From Linanthus parryae (Eukaryota; Streptophyta; Magnoliopsida; Ericales; Polemoniaceae): DNA of 64,000 nt. Below the pieces are notes generated by a model. The model did no database searches, was not told the DNA's origin, and saw only the letters and a list, made by a program, of their open reading frames with translations. Below are positions 10,422 to 22,629 of the stretch, one piece after another; position 1 is the first letter of the stretch; every line of letters starts with the position of its first letter. A program made the position numbers and the translations under genes. Location: NCBI GenBank assembly GCA_023055425.1, contig JALGPY010000009.1, positions 34,639,275 through 34,703,274 of the forward strand, written 5' to 3'.

Positions 10422-12798
10422 TGCTATACCGATTAAAATTCGTACGTTTATCAACAAGAACGCCATAACCGTACTAGGCGGAGTTATGGTTCACACCTGC
10501 GTCCTAGCTAGTTGATGTAGGTCTGAATCACTCCGGATCTTCTCCCGTATTCGTGAAGTTCCTCTTAGATGCAAGTGTGGGCTTGCTGGTTCCAGAATCC
10601 TTCTTGGCCTGCAGACGTATTGCTATCACTCTCGAAATCCTAGATTTCGGTGTGTATCTGAAGCATACGAATTCTGAATACTAAGGAAACTTATATAGGC
10701 TCCGGGAGGGACCTGGAGGAAAAATACGAATCAGGCTCCTAAATTTATTAAGACTTCTTGTTCCACCCGAACCTAGCCCATATAAAGTTAATAACAATTA
10801 GTAAAACTAAATAACTGTTATTGCACTCCTGTCCGCATTCTCAAAAAATAACATTTCGAGCTCTTGTTATTAAATACTTATTATCTCCCCATGTTAAGAT
10901 TACAAATATCCATCGATTAAATTAATTACTGATTAATTCATTTAATCGACCTCTTCCCAATTCATTGATTCTTACCACTTAACTTATTTGATATTTCCAG
11001 ATTACTAAGTACCACTCCGTTTCTTCTCTTTAGCCCCCTTTCTATTTTGGGACGTTTCCTTTCTTGCTCCCCCTTTCCTAATTTGGCAAGTTTTTTGTTG
11101 CCAAATGACTGTTTTACCCTCCAAAGAATACTCACTTGATTAGTTTATATTATTTTCATTCAGATTTTTTTTTTGTTTCTCTCACCCCTCACCACTCCCA
11201 ATCTCTTATCCTCACCACTCATCTTTCTTATCTTCTTTTCCCTCACCACTCACCAACAACAGAGGCCTCCCAACAACACCCGTCCCTCACCTCTCCATGT
11301 TCATCACAACTCACTGCCTCCTCCATCTCCATCTCCATCTCCATCTCCATCACCACCCACCGACCATCCCCCCCTCCCTCACCATCTCCTTCTCTGACTC
11401 CGAAACAAAACGAAGAGAGATACGACCATCCCCCTCTCCACCTCCATCTCCATCAGAGTAGAGACCGCGAGAGAAGCCCCGACGAACAGAGATGAAGAGC
11501 CCGACGAGTAGAGATGGATGCGAATCTGGTGGTGCTCTGCTTCTTCCCCGTCTTCTCCGGCGATTCAATTGATTGTAGATTGATTCAGTGGATTCAACAG
11601 CCGGATTTATGTCCCTGACTCTTCAATCGACTCAACAGTCGCCGTTTTCTCTGACCCTTCAATGGAGGTCTTTGAGGAGGACGAAGTACGCCTGTGGAAA
11701 AGGACGAGGAAGCCGATCTTGACCTCTACTGTGTAGATCTGCGATATTTGACTCAAGATCTGCTATTCTCGCATATCTCGGCGGCGGCATCGTGGTGGTC
11801 AGACGGTGGCGGCTTCTGTGATTTTTCCTCTTATCTTCTTCTTCTTCTTTGATTTTTTTCTTTGATTTGTAATTTTTGTATGGATCTTCGACTTTATTGT
11901 TTGGTCTTATACTTTTTTTTTTTGATAGTGGTGGTTGAAGGGTGGTGGACTGGTGGTAGAGGACCGGTGGGGTGGAGGACTGGTGGTTGTGTTGCTGGTT
12001 GTTTTGTTGTTCTTCACTATATCAAGGTGGAGTGAGAATTAGACATGACAGGGAATAAAGAAAAAGAGAGGGACAAAATTGTAAAAAGTCCATTTCTCTT
12101 AATTACCGTGCCCACCCAAAGGGGGCTAAAGAGAAGAAACAGAGTGGTAATCTATCAGCAGGGTTTGACATAATCAAAACTTATAAGCTTCATCAAGGGG
12201 ATATCATCAATCTCATAATCGGGACATGGATTCCTTCGATATATCAATTTACATCATGGACTCAATAGTCCCAACTCATCGAGGTTATTGACTCCATCGA
12301 AATCTCACTCACTTGACTTGTGAAAGCAGTAACTACTAAATACATGTGCAAATTGACTATATAAGGATTAAGAGCATAAGTAATCATAATAACCATGATA
12401 GATAGCTTGTCTTGTTATGTCAGTACAAAGACAATTATCACAACTTGGTCATGTTCAGTATACACAAAGTATACTAGCACATTGAGTTGAAACTATATCA
12501 TGAACTATACTGTTTCATGTAGTCAAGACAGGCCTACTAAAACAATGTGCTACAATCATTCCGATGGTTTGTCTATTTTCATCTAGATTGTGAACTCATA
12601 ACTTTCATTCCTCAAGAACCGAAGATAAGATCTTCTGTGTGTAAGCTAGACTCTACATACCAGATCTTCTACTATGTGGAATAATAGACAACTATGCACA
12701 ATAATAACATAATGAAAAAATTGCCCAAACCATTCTCATAAATATCAAATTCAGATAATCCAATACAAAAAGCATGACTTTTAGTATTCAATCCAACA
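10422..12798 (-). mobile_element. Copia-type solo LTR inserted in the LINE, near-TSD ATGTC/TTGTC
   Basis: Read on the minus strand it starts TGTTGGATTGAATACTAAAAG at 12798 and ends GGTATAGCA at 10422. The flanks ATGTC (10417-10421) and TTGTC (12799-12803) differ at one base and lie in LINE sequence on both sides. Without the mariner-like insert (11012-12147) the LTR is about 1.24 kb. The left boundary is less certain than the right. Confidence 0.65.
11012..12147. mobile_element. Mariner/Stowaway-like non-autonomous DNA element, 1136 bp, TA target
   Basis: Ends are CCACTCCGTTTCTTCTCTTT and its inverted copy, about 30 bp each with one mismatch, flanked by TA at 11010-11011 and 12148-12149. No transposase is seen. 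The interior is not a simple foldback: it holds CT-rich low-complexity sequence (repeated CTCCAT near 11323-11350) and GC-richer DNA near 11450-11820. The same end family occurs at 24746-25004. Confidence 0.85.
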
Positions 12799-13427
12799 TT
12801 GTCTGCAACAAAGATATAATAAGCTGATTTGACTGTGAAAACTTTGTCTTTGGTAAAGGTCCATTGAGAGCAGTCATCTATGGTGTGACTATGTAAGGGA
12901 ATGGTGGCAATATGATTACTAAGTCAAGAAGGAAAGAAAGAATCCATGAGTTCTTAATCCCACTTCCCATGAGAGGATTCCCAAATCGGGCTAGACACAT
13001 GCTTTAGATTTCTATATCCCTTCCATTCTGAAAACATAGTGGAAATAAGAACATTTGGAACCTGTTGATGCCGTATGATGTGAAGTTGGCAGTTCACACC
13101 AACTGTCCAAGAAAGACCCATTAAGAAGATAGGTAGTTCCATAGCGAATGGCCTTCCATGCAGAAGAACCAGAAGAAGGAGGGGAGGCAAGGTCCAAATG
13201 TTTTCTTTTACAATTGGTAGACATGAAGTGTTTTGACTAAAGAGAATCTTTGGCATTCAGAACCCTCCAGGCATTTTTAGCTACAAGAGCCTCATTGAAA
13301 GGGTGAGCTATTCTAATACCCAATTCCCCCTGTCTAACTGGCTGACATATTAAATCTAAATGAAGCAATAGCTAGTAGTATGATGTCTGATTCTAAGCAC
13401 TGTATGTTTCTTCATTTGGGGATCTTA
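12799..13427 (-). pseudogene. LINE (L1-type) ORF2, segment upstream of zf-RVT
   Basis: Minus-strand translation gives ICQPVRQGELGIRIAHPFNE, NEALVAKNAWRVLNAKDS and SAWKAIRYGTTYLLNG, matching the GLGIR...N.AL.AK..WR and W.SI..GR..L..G signatures that follow the RT domain in plant LINEs. Near 12840 FTKDKVFTVKSAYYIF marks the approach to zf-RVT. Frameshifts and stops are present, so it is dead. The 5' part of the LINE is absent; about 13360-13427 is not assigned to a motif. The element is split by the copia LTR at 10422-12798. Confidence 0.75.
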
Positions 13428-13842
13428 GAGCATCTCCAACAGTTATATGTATTTCTAATGCAAATTATACATAATAATGTTGTTTTGCATTTTGCAAGAG
13501 GTGTCCTACTCCAACAATAATTTGTAAAAGTTATGCAAAATTTGTTTTTTTATTTAATCTTCACTCACAACACGTGCAAATGATGATTTGTGGATGAGAG
13601 AGAAAACTATATTGTAGGAACACATATATCATCATGTAATAATTGTAGGAACATGTGTTGAGAAAAAATAGGAAACCATTCAAAATATTTTGCAGAACCA
13701 ATTATCATCGCCAAGTTTGGCGAGGGTTTTGCATGTTCTGTATTTTGCATCTCAAGATGCATGTACTGTTGGAGTCATATTTTTTACAAAATCCTTTAAA
13801 TTTTGCATAAAATGTTGGTTTGCATGATCTGTTAGCTTGCTC
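13428..13842. mobile_element. MITE with GAGCATCTCCAACAG end
   Basis: The left end GAGCATCTCCAACAG is a widespread plant MITE terminus; the right end CTGTTAGCTTGCTC is its degenerate inverted copy. Inner inverted stretches (TCCAACAATA near 13510, CTGTTGGAGTC near 13766) support it. An exact TSD is not clear, so the superfamily is left open. Confidence 0.55.
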
Positions 13843-14761
13843 TATTTGGGGGGTCTTGCAGTCGTTTTGCGTGTTCAGGACTGTAAGAATGGAACTCCTC
13901 TACATTTTGTTTTGATTTGTTTGGTTATCTGATAAGTTCTCATTTTGTAAAAAAATGCGATATTTTCAGTAGTGACCACAATAAGATAAATCAATTGGAC
14001 TATCTCCTGTTCTGAACAACTAAGAAAGGTACAAAACTATGTAAGATAACACGATGCTGAAATAAAATCGACCAATGAACAGACCAACATTCGGAGCTGT
14101 TGTCTTAGTCAGTGATGTTAATGACCGCCGATATCATTGAAATGTGAACTCGCCTCTTCGTTTCTCTCATATAGGTGTCCATTGTCCAAAATGTAACCTA
14201 AGTTTTACACACTTCTATTTGCAGTCGTAACTCGTAAGGTCTATGATTAATTTGATAAGTAGACACACACTGGACGCACATATAAATAACTTAAGCATCG
14301 ACCTTTAAATTGTTGCCTGTTATAATCAAACGCAGAAGCACACTTTTGAACCTACAAGGGGGTTCTTTAGTGACATTTGAAATCACGAAGGAGTCTTTTG
14401 CCATTATCCCTAATCACAGGGGGAATATATGCCGAGAACCCTTGTTTTTGTTTACTTTTTGGAGAAATTATTAGTACTAGCATGTAAGCAGCCAAGTGTA
14501 CATTCTTACTACCTCAAACATTTTATTAATTCCTGTAGCTTTTCCGATTATTTTATTTGGAGCACCATTTTGTAATGTATACGTTGACCAATTACATCAG
14601 TTAAGACCTGTGTTGTTGAGACTGGAGACCCATGCATTCCCTTTTCCATCTTCAGAAAGATTCCATCAACATTTTCAATATTAGAGCACCAAATAACAGC
14701 ATCTACAGGTGTACGCGAACATGTTTGGACGAGTTTTGCCAAAAAAAAATCACTCTACACA
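13843..14761. other. No gene recognised
   Basis: AT-rich sequence with only short unconvincing ORFs. I see no repeat ends or coding motif. Confidence 0.4.
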
Positions 14762-15202
14762 GTAAGTTTGGGAATGCTGTGGCGGTGGTAGAAAGCTGCT
14801 GTCCGAAAACATTGTAGAAAGCTGCTGTGAATTCTTGACTAAATGATGTTTGGTAAATATTACGTAGAAGCTGCTGTGAAATATTGATATAGTGATTTTG
14901 TGTTTGGTAAAATCAACTGTGAAGTTGCTGTGAGAGGGTAAAATGACAAAAATATATGACACGTGTCATTTCCGGAAAGATAACTATTGATATTTTAAAA
15001 AATTGTAAGGTTAAAATCGGTTGTAGATAAATTAATCAAAAGACTTTCTGGAAAAGCATCTCCCCCCTTGCTTCCTGAAAACTGCTGTGGGACAGCAGAA
15101 ACTGTCCGGAAAAGCATATATTTTATTTTTACCAAACACACTAAGACTGCTTCTGCTGTCGGAAAGCAGCTGTGCTGGCACCAGAAGCATTCCCAAACTC
15201 AC
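14762..15202. mobile_element. hAT-like MITE with GTAAGTTTGGGAATGCT ends
   Basis: GTAAGTTTGGGAATGCT at the left and AGCATTCCCAAACTCAC at the right form inverted ends of about 17 bp with one mismatch. Subterminal AGCTGCTGT and ACAGCAG repeats recur. This looks like the plant hAT MITE type with 'TTTGGGAATGCT' ends. An 8-bp TSD was not recognised. Confidence 0.65.
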
Positions 15203-15479
15203 CCTTTAAGTTGGTGAATTTTCAATCCAATTCTACCCAAATTTTCAGAAACCCAAACCCATCATAACTTATGGGTTCAGTTCGAAACGGTGAAACAGAT
15301 TTGAAAACCTTGATTTTTTAGTTGAAAAAAGCATAAATTCTATTTAAAATTTCAAAATATATGTATGAATAACTTATGGAGTTGGGAACAAGTGGTAAAT
15401 GAGTAGCTTAAACAATATTAGTTACAGTGATTACATGAACTGGTACTATTTAATTTATAAACTACGTACCGAATCTATA
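15203..15479. other. No feature recognised
   Basis: AT-rich intergenic sequence between a MITE and the Helitron 5' end. Confidence 0.4.
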
Positions 15480-15875
15480 TCTATATTATTATATATAAAA
15501 GCTATGAGGTGAGGAAAAACTCAATCTCCCTATGTCATTTGTCAATTCATTATTGTAGGTGAAAACATGTGGAGCGCTTATTGGGATTTTTAACCAATGA
15601 ACATCATTCTTAGTACCAACTTATCAAAGTAAATGTCTACCAAGGAAAATGACTCATCAAGTAACCATCACATTTGTATTTAATGACAACTACTAAGTAA
15701 TTTGATTATATGAGTTACTAAATTGCTAATGCTAGATTGGATATAATTACAATAATAAAATAAGTTACTAAATTGTTAATTATAAGATCTTTTTAGCAAC
15801 TAATAATGTATTTTTTTGAGGGAACTAATAATGTATTTTGGATGTATTGTATGACAAGTAAAATTCATAATTTAA

Positions 15876-15986
15876 AGCAACTAGGGTGGTAGCTCAAGTG
15901 GTAGAGCGTTAGAAGCCCCTGCATGATGTTCTGGGTTCAAACACGGTTGACGATAAAAAAAACAACAATTTCTCAGAAAAAATCAC
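15876..15986 (+). mobile_element. Short tRNA-derived SINE, copy 1
   Basis: GGTGGTAGCTCAAGTGGTAG gives an A-box and GGGTTCAAACACG a B-box, the split pol III promoter of tRNA-derived SINEs. The element ends in A-rich sequence. AATTTAA flanks both sides. The paralogous repeat at about 18233-18270 has a single ATAATTTAA with no insert, acting as an empty site. Confidence 0.65.
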
Positions 15987-16393
15987 AATTTAATATGCAA
16001 ATACAAATATTACATTAGCAATTTTATAATATGTTTCATTAATGTAGGTGGCGACATGTGGAGCGCTTATTGGGATTTTTAACCAATGAACATCATTCTT
16101 AGTTTCAACTTATCAAAGTAAATGTCCACTATGGAAAATGACTCATCAAGTAACCCCCACATTTGTATTTATTATTCAATTCCTCCATTTTACTTTTAAC
16201 GAAAAATACCTAGTAATTTGATTACATGAGTTACTAAATTGCTAATGCTAGATTGGATAATAATTACAATAATAAAATAAGTTACTAAATTGTTAATTAT
16301 AAGATCTTTTTAGCAACTAATAATGTATTTTTTTTTAGGGAACTAATAATGTATTTTGGATGTATTGTATGACAAGTAAAATTCATAATTTAA

Positions 16394-16505
16394 AGCAGCT
16401 AGGGTGGTAGCTCAAGTGGTAGAGCGTTGGAAGCCCCTGCATGATGTTCTGGGTTCAAACCCGGTTGACGATAAAAAAACAACAATTTCTCAAAAAAAAA
16501 TCATG
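16394..16505 (+). mobile_element. Short tRNA-derived SINE, copy 2
   Basis: Same element in the second Helitron repeat, with the best-preserved B-box (GGGTTCAAACCCG). It moved with the repeat unit and is not an independent insertion. Confidence 0.65.
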
Positions 16506-16956
16506 ATTTAATATGAAAAGACAAATATTACATTAGCAATTTTATAATACGCCGTTTAACAAGCTAGGAGGTGAGTAAAAACTCACTCTCCATATGCCAT
16601 TTGTCAATTCATTAATGTAGGTGAAGACATGTGGAGCGCTTATTGGAATTTTTAACCAATGAACATCATTCTACTTATCAAAGTAAATGTCCACTATGGA
16701 AAATGACTCATCAAGTAACCCACACATTTGTATTTATTATTCAATTCCTCCATTTTACTTTTAAGGACAAATACTAAGTAATTTGATTATATGAGTTACT
16801 AAATTGCTAATGCTAGATTGGATAATATTTACAATAATAAAATAAGTTACTAAATTGTTAATTATAAGATCTTTTTAGCAACTAATAATGTATTTTTTTG
16901 AGGGAATCAGTAATGTATTTTGGATGTATTGTATGACAGGTAAAATTCATGATTTA

Positions 16957-17066
16957 AAGCATCTAGGGTGGTAGCTCAAGTGGTAGAGCGTTGGAACCCC
17001 CTCATGATGTTCTAGGTTCAAACCCGATTGACGATAAAAAAACAACAATTTCTCAGAAAAAATCAT
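16957..17066 (+). mobile_element. Short tRNA-derived SINE, copy 3
   Basis: Third copy, with small changes between the boxes and a B-box reading AGGTTCAAACCCG. Same flanks as the other copies. Confidence 0.62.
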
Positions 17067-18851
17067 TATTTAATATGCAAATACATATATTACATTAGCA
17101 ATTTTATAATACACCGTTTAACCTCTACATGGTCCATCATAGAGCTAAATTGATTAAACTGATGTCCGAAGACGATAATTCTTAACCAATTACGGTTGGC
17201 AAATGATGTGAAATAATTTAAAAAAAAAATACTTCTATTTAAGAAAGAGAAAGAAAAATTTAGAAATTTATCTATTATAAAATAAAATATGATCACTTAT
17301 ATAAATAGAAAACTTGCATCAAATATTATAATAACTTTTTAGCAATGTAAAAAAATTACATCACTTGATGAAAAATATAACGATTGATAATACTCACATT
17401 TCGACTGCACACAACAACATATAAATACAAATGAGCACAAAATGTATAATCGTGGCACCATTACGACTCTACACATTATTAAAATTATCTATTTATATAT
17501 TGATGTCTTATGGCTATACTTTTTAGTATTTTAATGAGATTAAATAATGATCTTTATTTTTTTAATATTGTTATCAATTAAGATGCTCTATTTCATATCC
17601 AATATGAAATAACAATATAATTCGCTTAATCAATAATTCACTTCTCTATCTCTCTCTATATTTATATATTTATATATTTATATATATAAATTATCGCGAA
17701 AGTTTAAATATCTTGACATAAGAAATCTGGTAATTGAAAAAAATTGTTCATACTCATTAAAATTTGAATAATTTAATATACAAATATTAAATTATCAATT
17801 CCATAATACACCGTTTAACCTCTACATGGTCCATCATAGAGTTGAACTGATAAAATTTATGTCGGAAGACGAAAATGCTTAACCAATAACATTGGGCAAA
17901 TGGTATGAAAAAAAAAACTTTTATCCAAGAAAGAGAAAGAAAAATTTAGAATTACTAAAATGAATTTATCTATTAATTTTTTGTGCCAACTTATCAAAGT
18001 AAATGTCCACCATGGATAATGACTCATCAAGTAACCCCCCCCCCCCCCACATTTTTATTTATTATTAAACTCCTCTATTTTTCTTTTAATGACAACTACT
18101 AACTAATTTGATTATATGAGTTACTAAATTGCTAATGCTAAATTGGATAATAATTATAATAATAAAATAAGTTACTAAATTTCTAATTGTAAGATTTTAG
18201 CGACCAATATCGTATTTTAGATGTATTCCATGACAAGTAAAATTAATAATTTAAGATCCAAATACAAATGTTACATTATCAATTTCGTAATACAAAGTTT
18301 AACTTCTACATGGTCCATCATAGAGCTTTATTGATAAATTTATGTCCGGAGATGAAATTGCTTAACCAACTACGTTTGGCAAATTGTGTGGAATAATTAA
18401 AAATATATTTTTATTCAAGAAAGAGAAAGAAAAATTTAGAATTATCAATAGAAATTTATCTGTTATACAAGAAAATCTGATCACTTATATAAATAGAAAA
18501 CTTGCATCAAATATTATAATAACTTTTTAGCAATGTAAAAAATTACATCATGTGATGAAAGCTATAACGATTGATAATACTCCCATTCCGACTGCACACT
18601 ACAACAAATGAATGAAAATGAGCATAAAATGTATGATCGTGACAGCATTAGGACTCTACACATTATTACAATTAACGATTTATATATTGATGTCTTATGG
18701 TAACACTTTTTTAGTATTTTAGTAGATTAAATAATGCATTTTATTATTTTACTATTGTTATCAATTAAGATGCTCTATTTCATATCCAATATGAAATAAA
18801 TATATTATTCGCTTAATCAATAATTCACTTTCTCCCTCTCTCTCTCTGTCT

Positions 18852-18853
<2 letters not shown>

Positions 18854-18909
<56 letters not shown>
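18854..18909. repeat. (TA)n microsatellite
   Basis: About 28 uninterrupted TA steps inside a Helitron repeat. Shorter TA runs occupy the equivalent place in sister repeats near 17660 and 20165, suggesting growth from a shared seed. Confidence 0.9.
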
Positions 18910-18911
<2 letters not shown>

Positions 18912-18988
18912 TGTAACTTTAAAAATCTTGACATAAGAAATCTGGTAATTGAAAAATATTGTCCATACTCATTAAGATTTGGATAATC

Positions 18989-19670
18989 TGTAGGAACTGA
19001 GATCCTAAAATCTCTCATTCAGTTGCAGAGAGTGGATAAAAGACTGGTTTGAATTTTGAAAGACATAGAAGCTTACAGAGAACTGAGAAAGAGGTGTGAT
19101 ACATTCGTGGAAGACCAGACAATCAATCCCTCACAACTTCAGGCTTCAATCACTGCTTTCAGAAGATCAATCATTCCAGTTTTCCTGAAGAACACATCCA
19201 GGCCTTCACAAGCTTATTCTTTTATTGTGTTCTTCTATTGTACTTTAATCTGTTTATCTTCTGTATATCTTAAACCTCACAAAACCTAGTGGTTGGTTGT
19301 TCATGTGAACTTCTGTGTGAGTAATAAGAAGTGTTTGCCCAATCCTGGTGGGATTAGATCCCTCAGGCAGAGATTAGGTCCATTGTGACTGAACTCTGTA
19401 AATTGCCTTGTGTTCTTTACTTTACAGTTTTGCTATTTACTTCTGTAAGCAACTCAAATCAAACTAGGGTTTATAAACTGTTTAGAACGTATGATAGTTC
19501 AAGGCCTTGAAGCTTTCTGTCTGCCTTAGAAAGTTTCTGACTTGTTTTGCAAAATCTCAAGGCCTTGAGATTTGAGTCTTTCACTTGTTCACTTAGTTAA
19601 ATCTTGTGTTTTAGCAAAAAATTTCCATACTCTATTCTCCCCCCCTTCTAGTGTATTTTGGTCCTGTATT
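18989..19670 (+). mobile_element. LTR-like insertion in the Helitron, TSD TAATC
   Basis: The insert starts TGTAGGAACTGAGATCC and is flanked by TAATC at 18984-18988 and 19671-19675. Its content (CCCAATCCTGGTGGGATTAG, CTCAGGCAGAGATTAGGTCC and a pyrimidine stretch near the end) looks like a copia LTR of the SIRE type. With this TSD it ends TT, not CA, so the right edge may have changed. A 77-aa ORF at 19056-19289 is of unknown nature. Confidence 0.5.
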
Positions 19671-20280
19671 TAATCTACATTACAAACTTTCAATGCTTAA
19701 ACAATTTGATTGGGCAAATTGTGTGAAATAATTTAAAAAAAATACTTTATTCAAGAAAGAGAAAGAAAATTTAGAATTACCAATAGAAACTTATTTGTTA
19801 TATAAGAAAATTTGATCACTAATATAAATATGAAATTGCATAAAATATTGATTTTTTTTTAGCGTTGTAAGAAAATTACATCACGTGATGAAAAATATAA
19901 TGATTGATAATACTCCCATTCCGAGTCCACACAACAACAGATAAATGAAAATGAGCATAAAACTTATAATCGTAGCACCATTAAGACTCTACACATTATT
20001 ACAAGTAACTATTTATATATTGATGTCTTACGGTTACACTTTCTTAGTATTTTAATACGATTAAGTAATGCACTTTATTGTTTTACCATCATTATCAATT
20101 AAGATGCCCTATTTCATATCCAATGTGCATAAGAATATTATTCTCTTAATCAATAATTCACATTCTTATATATATGTATATATATATACATATATATTAT
20201 CGTGTAAGTTTAAAAATCTTGACATAAGAAATCCGGTAATTGAAATATATTATCCATACTAATTAAGATTTCTCCAGTTA

Positions 20281-22261
20281 GTGCTGAAGATAGGAACAAA
20301 ACGGGATAGAAAAATGAAAAATGGAAAATGTAATCGTGGTACCACTATGGCGCTCCACAATATTACATGTTTGACTATTTGTATAGTGACGATCTATAGT
20401 TAGACTTTCTCAGTATGTTGTAATAATTTGGCATTCACATTATCGTTTTACTACTGTTATCACTTATAATATTCTTTGTCTTATCCATAATTCATTTTAG
20501 ATGACCGTTTTCGTAATACATCTGTACACAATAGGTCTATTGCATTCAAGCAACTTCTTACGAGTTTTGATCTGCTCTGGCAATATTCTAAAGTGTTTGG
20601 TTTGTTGCATGTATAAACTTATGTCAATATTATGTAAGTTCATAATTATTGACATTACAAATTTGGTAATTGCAAAACATTGTCCGTTCTCATTTATGTT
20701 TATAAATTTGCTTTAATTTACTTTTAAAGGTACTATCAATTATTTTAATTTTTAGTTGACACTTTTGTAAAGGCTGAAACTAGTATTACTAGATAATGTC
20801 AAGTTTATTTTGGTCCAAGAGTGATACTATAAGAATAACCTTTTATCAGAAGAAAATTTGAAAAATTCTTACATTCTTTAATTTTAATTTTCAGCAGAGA
20901 AAAAATAAAATCCATATCGACAGTTGTTGCTCAATTGTAGCATCTTATCAACATTCATGAATGACAGATCATAGATGCACCATTGAATCATATGAAAAAT
21001 TGTACAATTATATATATTTTCATCAAATTAGGTCACGAATGGAGATAAATTTCAAAGTGGTCACATTCCCCGCATTAAACCACCACCTCTAGGTCCCAAC
21101 ACTGATAGAACTATGATAAGTGATTTCTATGAATGATGATAAAATTTCAACCACGCTTTTACGTGAAATTACCTCGAATATGAAAATAATTATGATAAAC
21201 AAAATTAGTGTTCATCTAAATCTACAATTTCACTTTTTATGTAAAAGTTGCAATTTCATGACTCTCCTAGAAACATAGTATTTTTCATGTTTCACCGTTT
21301 CTACCAAGGTAAAAACGAAAAAAATCTTATTGGCACACTTTATTTTTTTTATAAAATGGGATGAGCTGATTTGCCTTTCTAGAATAATGAGCGGATTTAC
21401 TTTTAAGTTGAGATTGTTTGTTATGAATATTTAGTTAATATTTTATAAATATTAAGTAAAGAAAATATTGATTCATTATATGTCTAGGAGTTACATATGA
21501 GAGAAATTATGAATGTGCATTAACTTTAAAATTGTCGATCACCTAAACTGTATTTAAATGATAAATTTGTAATTACTATTAAATAAGTATAGAACCAGTT
21601 GTCAAATTTTATTATTCTATTTTATAGGAATATCCACATCATTTTTATCTCATAAAGAAAAAATTGAAGGTGAAATAAGAATTTATAATTAAATTTTTTT
21701 GTACTACCTTTTTTCTCCCTACAGTTTGTTTTATTCTTTGTGAACATAGTCTTGAGAATCAGTTGTACGTGATCTCTCAGGTAAAATCCACTATCCACAT
21801 CACTACCATCATTGAGACTTCGCGAGTAAGAAATTGTTAGTATTTTTTTCCGAATATTTGCATTTTAAGCAACATAAGTCAAACATTTCATACAACATTT
21901 GAAGCCATGACTTTTATGAAAAGGTCATTGGTTTGATTTCTCTTCCTACCACGTTGACAGTGATATAATTTTTGATATTATTTTATTATTTTATGTGAAA
22001 AATATGGATCACGTTGTACTTAGTTTTCACTTTAATGTTTTTCTTAGTGATTTCAGAGGAATTTCATGTTGTCCAGAGACATAACATAAAAAGTATTTCA
22101 TAAGACATGTTATGACATTTCACTTGAAGAAAAATGAAAATAATTGCATTTCAACCATCAAAAAATAAAACAATAATGCCTCAAAAATATGAGATTAAAT
22201 AAAAATATTTTGATAGTTTTCAAATAGATTTTTCATTAAATGGAAGTCATTTTTTAAGAAA
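20281..22261. other. Helitron interior without recognised genes
   Basis: AT-rich, no believable ORF or motif. It may be captured or degraded host DNA. Confidence 0.4.
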
Positions 22262-22629
22262 GGCTTAATTACATAATGCATACCCCATTTTGCCGAAACT
22301 ATCATATTACAACCCCCAGTTCTAGAACCACCTGATTGCATCCCCCATTTGTAAAAAATACGTCAATGTCAAAATGGGAGCGAAATTCAACCATCAAATT
22401 AAAACACAACGAAGGTATTTTTATAAAATTCACTTCGTCTATGATACAATCGCATCACATTGTTTCAGATAATGCCCTTGGAGTACGTTAATTTTGCGAA
22501 GAAATTTCGTTCCCAGTTGCACATTGACGTATTTTTTGCAAATGGGGGATGCAATCAGTTAGTTCTACAATTGGAGGTTGCAATGTGATAGTTACGGTAA
22601 ACTAGGGGTATGCATTAAGTAATTAAGCC
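22262..22629. mobile_element. Mutator-like MITE, 368 bp, TSD TTTAAGAAA
   Basis: Inverted ends GGCTTAATTACATAATGCAT and its complement (with a small indel) are flanked by the 9-bp repeat TTTAAGAAA at 22253-22261 and 22630-22638. A 9-bp TSD with no transposase fits a MULE-derived MITE. Inner inverted segments make it a foldback. Confidence 0.85.

Larger units (their letters stand above)
15556..17115 (+). repeat. Three tandem subterminal repeats of the Helitron (about 490-570 bp each)
   Basis: Units begin with TGTAGGTG..ACATGTGGAGCG at 15556, 16044 and 16616. Each contains CTTATCAAAGTAAATGTC, a GAGTTACTAAATTGCTAATG block and a SINE-like copy. Parts of a fourth, SINE-free unit occur at about 17985-18300. 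Unit 3 again carries an AGCTAGGAGGTGAG..ACTCACTCTCC stretch like the Helitron 5' end. Confidence 0.85.
17116..20280 (+). repeat. Diverged direct repeats in the Helitron interior
   Basis: A block starting CTCTACATGGTCCATCATAG recurs near 17120, 17819 and 18303; CAAGAAAGAGAAAGAAAA recurs near 17926, 18416 and 19753; TTACATCA..TGATGAAA followed by ACGATTGATAATACTC recurs near 17354, 18543 and 19877. The copies differ by many substitutions and indels. No coding sequence is seen. Confidence 0.7.

Noticed and set aside
11136..11495. 119-aa Ser/Pro-rich protein
   Set aside because: Composition follows CT-rich low-complexity DNA with CTCCAT repeats inside a mariner-like element; overlapping frames on both strands look equally 'coding'.
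15883..15960. Functional tRNA gene
   Set aside because: A- and B-box resemble a tRNA but no full cloverleaf or acceptor stem can be drawn, and it repeats with the Helitron units. It fits a SINE head.
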